A stretch of 64,000 bases of DNA from Acanthosepion lycidas (Eukaryota; Mollusca; Cephalopoda; Sepiida; Sepiidae), in assembly GCA_963932145.1 (NCBI GenBank), contig OZ010586.1, forward strand, positions 74,058,587-74,122,586, written 5' to 3'. The notes under the pieces are model-generated. The model was not told where the DNA came from and did no database searches. It saw only the letters and a list, made by a program, of their open reading frames with translations. Shown here piece after piece: positions 61,720 through 64,000 of the stretch. The position numbers and the translations under genes were made by a program. The stretch's first letter is position 1. The number at the start of each line of letters is the position of its first letter.

Positions 61720-62540
61720 TTTAGGTACTGTGTCCCCCCAGGAAGTAGGAGATCATGGTTCTCCACAATTTCCTGTCCATTGTAGCTCTTAATAGATTTT
61801 GTCTTTTTGGTATGTCTCCTAACCCTGTTCCGTTATCCAATTACTCGTTCACCAAGTATGCTATGCGCTGTTTTCCTCTCGCCCTCTTGCCTTCAATCTG
61901 GACTATTAGGATCAGATTTTCCAAGCCCTCTTTTCTCATTATGGGCCCTAGAAATTTCAGCTGTCTCTTTCTGATGTTAAGTAAAGGTTTCCTTTCTGCT
62001 TCCTTTACTTTTAAACTTCGTCGTTGCTCACATATTCGGTCCATGGTATTCTCAGCATCCTTCTGTAGAACCATATTTCTGTTGCTTTAAGTCTCTCCTT
62101 CATCTTTGAGGAGATTGCCCAACATTCACTGACATGTAGGAGGACAGATAACACGTGACAGTTCAGTACTGTTTTCTTTCTTTCTAACGAACTTTTCCTT
62201 TTTCCAAATAATCTGCTTAATTTTTAGAATGCATTTTCGGCTATCCCAATACGCCTTCGGATTTCATTGTCATACTTTCTGTCCTCTGTTAAAAGACTTC
62301 ACAGATATTTAGATTTTTGCACTTGTTTGATTTTGGCATCTCCGATTTTTAATTTGCATTTTGGGCTCGTCCTTTAGCTAACAACCATGCATTCTGTCTG
62401 CCTGCAATTGATGTTTAATCCATTCTTCTCGCTTTTTCTACACCACCTCCTGTAGAAGTACTTGTATTTTCCTTTCTTAGTCTGTTAACCTTACAGTACC
62501 TCCTGCATATCTTTTGATGAATCCTTACCTCTCTCATAAT
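61720..62540 (-). pseudogene. LINE-A C-terminal copy
   Basis: Minus strand contains KIGDAKIKQVQKSKYL, a TEDRKYDNEIRRRIGIAEN-like segment, then the frame MVLQKDAENTMDRICEQRRS, LLNIRKRQLKFLGPIMRKEG and LENLILIVQIEGKRARGKQR, ITYLVNE. Plus-strand open frames over it are shadows. Confidence 0.8.
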
Positions 62541-62544
62541 TAAC

Positions 62545-62900
62545 TCACTGTATAGGTTGTATATCTATATGTCCTTATGCGTGTCAAAGTTTCCAAGCCC
62601 TCTTTCTTCAATAAGTGTCCTAGAAATGTTAACACTCTTACTGATATTAAGTATAAGTGTCCTTTTTGTTTCCATCTTTCGTTATCCCAATGCACCTTCG
62701 GATTTCGCTGTCGCACTTCCTACGTTTAAAACACTTCCCAGATATTTAAATTCTTTTACAGACTTGATTTTCGCATGTCTAATTTGTAATTTTTATGTTG
62801 CGCTGTTAGATTTGTTGCTAACCATAGATTCTATCTTCTTGAAATTGATGTTTAGTCATTTCTTTTCCGCTTTCCTTCATTATTTTCTATAGGAGTTATT
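62545..62900 (-). pseudogene. LINE-A middle fragment
   Basis: Minus strand: decayed YLGSV and CDSEIRRCIGITK-like segment near 62690-62790, preceded by an NCKKIESMVSNKSNSATxKLQI-like linker near 62800-62850. Confidence 0.6.
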
Positions 62901-63244
62901 GTAGTTTCCTTTCTATGCCTGCCATCTACACTGTGTCATCAGCATATCTTATGTTGTTAAGAATATGGCCGCCAGTAATGAATCCTGGTAGCTCTTCTAA
63001 TTCTCTCAAAATCTCCTCACTGAACAGATTGAATAAGTCCAGTGAGATGACACATCCTTGTCTTACACCACTTTTTTTTTTTTTGTATATTTACTGAACT
63101 CATAATCTCTCTGTATGCAGGCAGGTTCTGGATTATTCTAAAAACCATCCTAAATATGTTATGGTTACCTAGTAGTTCTAACAGTTCTTTGTGATTTACT
63201 TTATCAAACATTTTTGCATAATCTATAAAAATACAGGTACACAT
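62900..63244 (-). pseudogene. LINE-A reverse transcriptase palm fragment
   Basis: Frame MCTCIFIDYAKMFDKVNHKE then LLELLGNHNIF and IIQNLPAYREIMSSVNI. FIDYxKxFDxVxH is RT motif A (first catalytic Asp). Downstream is a decayed GxRQGxxxSPxLFN region and ELPGFITGGHIL with a YAD-like relic. Synthesis of DNA on target-primed RNA would be the role of an intact copy. Stops and shifts present. Confidence 0.85.
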
Positions 63245-63394
63245 TCTTGTGCATTTGTATTGGTCTTTCTGACATCATTCTGAATATGAATATTGCATTA
63301 CTTATTCCAGTGTCTATAATGAACCTGTACAGTTCTTGACGTTTTCAGGTATGATTCTGCTGCGTGCATGACAAAAATTGCTTCCTTCTTAATG

Positions 63395-63515
63395 AAGATT
63401 AAACACATGAGCGACCTAACAAGCTTGTGTAAGTGGATGGCAGAACAGGATTTAGGAGAGAAGACAAAAAATTAAAGGACAGGAAAATGTGGAGAGCAAT
63501 CGCAAAATTGTAATT
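63395..63515 (+). pseudogene. LINE-A 3' fragment
   Basis: SDLTSLCKWMAEQDLGEKTK then LKDRKMWRAIAKL, the very end of the LINE-A protein, on the opposite strand to its neighbours. Confidence 0.65.
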
Positions 63516-63544
63516 TGCGTATCGGGCTGTACTTTTTGCTTACA

Positions 63545-63835
63545 ATCATGAACATTCCATCTTCTTGCAATTGATGTATAGTCCTTTCTTCTCGCTTTCC
63601 TTCACTATTTTTTATAGTTTCTATTCTGTGCCTGCAATCAACACTGTGTTATCTGCATATGTTATGTTGATAAGAATGTTGCTGCCAGTAATGAATCCTG
63701 GTAGGAGTTCTAATTCTCTCAGAATCACCTCATTGTATAGATTGAATATGTCTGGTGAGAAGACACATCATTGTCTTACACCCATTTCTATTTTTGTAAT
63801 TTTTCAACAAATCATTTTTATTTAATCTGAAACCG
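63545..63835 (-). pseudogene. LINE-A reverse transcriptase fragment, second copy
   Basis: Minus strand: MGVRQ*CVFSPDIFNLYNEV, ILRELELLPGFITGSNILIN then ITYADNTVLIAGTE, KIVKESEKKGLYINCKK. These are RT motifs B and C, with catalytic YADD as YADN. It overlaps in content with 62900-63060, so two copies lie in tandem. Confidence 0.85.
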
Positions 63836-63974
63836 ATTGTTTAATAGAATATGTTCTAATGGGTCCGCCAAAATTTGAATCTGTTTAATTTATTTGTTTT
63901 ACAAAATCTTAATTTATATAGATTTATTAATGTTTTTCTTCACAAACATGACAGCATTATTCAATTAATTATTT

Positions 63975-64000
63975 GTATTTCATCCTCATCTTTGTTGTCT
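63975..64000 (-). mobile_element. SINE-2 tail, cut by the window end
   Basis: catcctcatctttgttgtc matches the inverted SINE-2 tail (gacaaagatgaggacaatag). The rest lies beyond the window. Confidence 0.5.

Overview
This is AT-rich animal nuclear DNA with no recognisable host protein-coding gene, rRNA locus or functional tRNA. Long (TA)n, (GATA)n, (CA)n and (TTTC)n tracts, tRNA- and 5S-derived SINEs, Penelope-like elements (PLEs), two abundant non-LTR retrotransposon (LINE) families and Tc1/mariner remnants together suggest an invertebrate. A cephalopod mollusc such as an octopus is the best guess; that is inference, as no host gene anchors it. The long open frames are mostly translations of simple repeats (poly-Tyr-Ile from TA, poly-Phe-Leu-Ser from TTTC) or decayed transposon ORFs.

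Layout. 0-8 kb: SINEs, a nested palindrome, a nearly complete but broken Tc1 element (2.4-4.1 kb), a PLE GIY-YIG fragment, a pogo-like MITE and PLE ends with hammerhead-like motifs (6.2-7.2 kb). 7.8-9.1 kb: a LINE-B fragment split by a FLYWCH-coding Mutator-like insertion with an exact 8-bp target duplication. 9-13.5 kb: PLE and GC-rich hairpin modules, a PLE palindrome with its ORF start duplicated in both arms, and a 5'-complete Tc1 fragment. 14-24 kb: LINE-A, PLE, mariner and IS630 fragments separated by TA tracts. 24-33 kb: a 16-bp minisatellite, SINEs, a solo-LTR candidate, a 5S-tRNA chimeric SINE, repeats with internal VNTRs and a 1-kb TTTC array. 33-45 kb: mariner relics, five palindromic mariner MITEs, five SINEs, a 31-bp VNTR and two hammerhead ribozyme candidates with intact cores. 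45-52 kb: LINE pieces, a Helitron-like element with two 5' ends and a MULE with long inverted repeats inside a duplicated LINE segment. 52-57 kb: two satellite-like domains and a 395-bp duplicated module. 57-64 kb: more LINE-A/B including reverse transcriptase motifs, and a palindrome with outward-facing hammerhead-like motifs.

How the parts relate. LINE-A denotes an endonuclease/RT-type LINE whose C-terminus reads like FKYLGSVLTEDG ... FLGHIMRKEGLENL. LINE-B denotes a Jockey/CR1-like LINE whose C-terminus reads like SLFYRYFHGKCSDEL ... FFPRTAALWNSL. Both are present only as 5'-truncated, stop-ridden copies. DNA transposons appear as dead transposases and as small TIR-only derivatives, often in or beside TA tracts. 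The most interesting system is the set of PLE termini: at least five places carry sequences foldable as type I hammerhead ribozymes. Two have intact cores, and related copies support the pairing.
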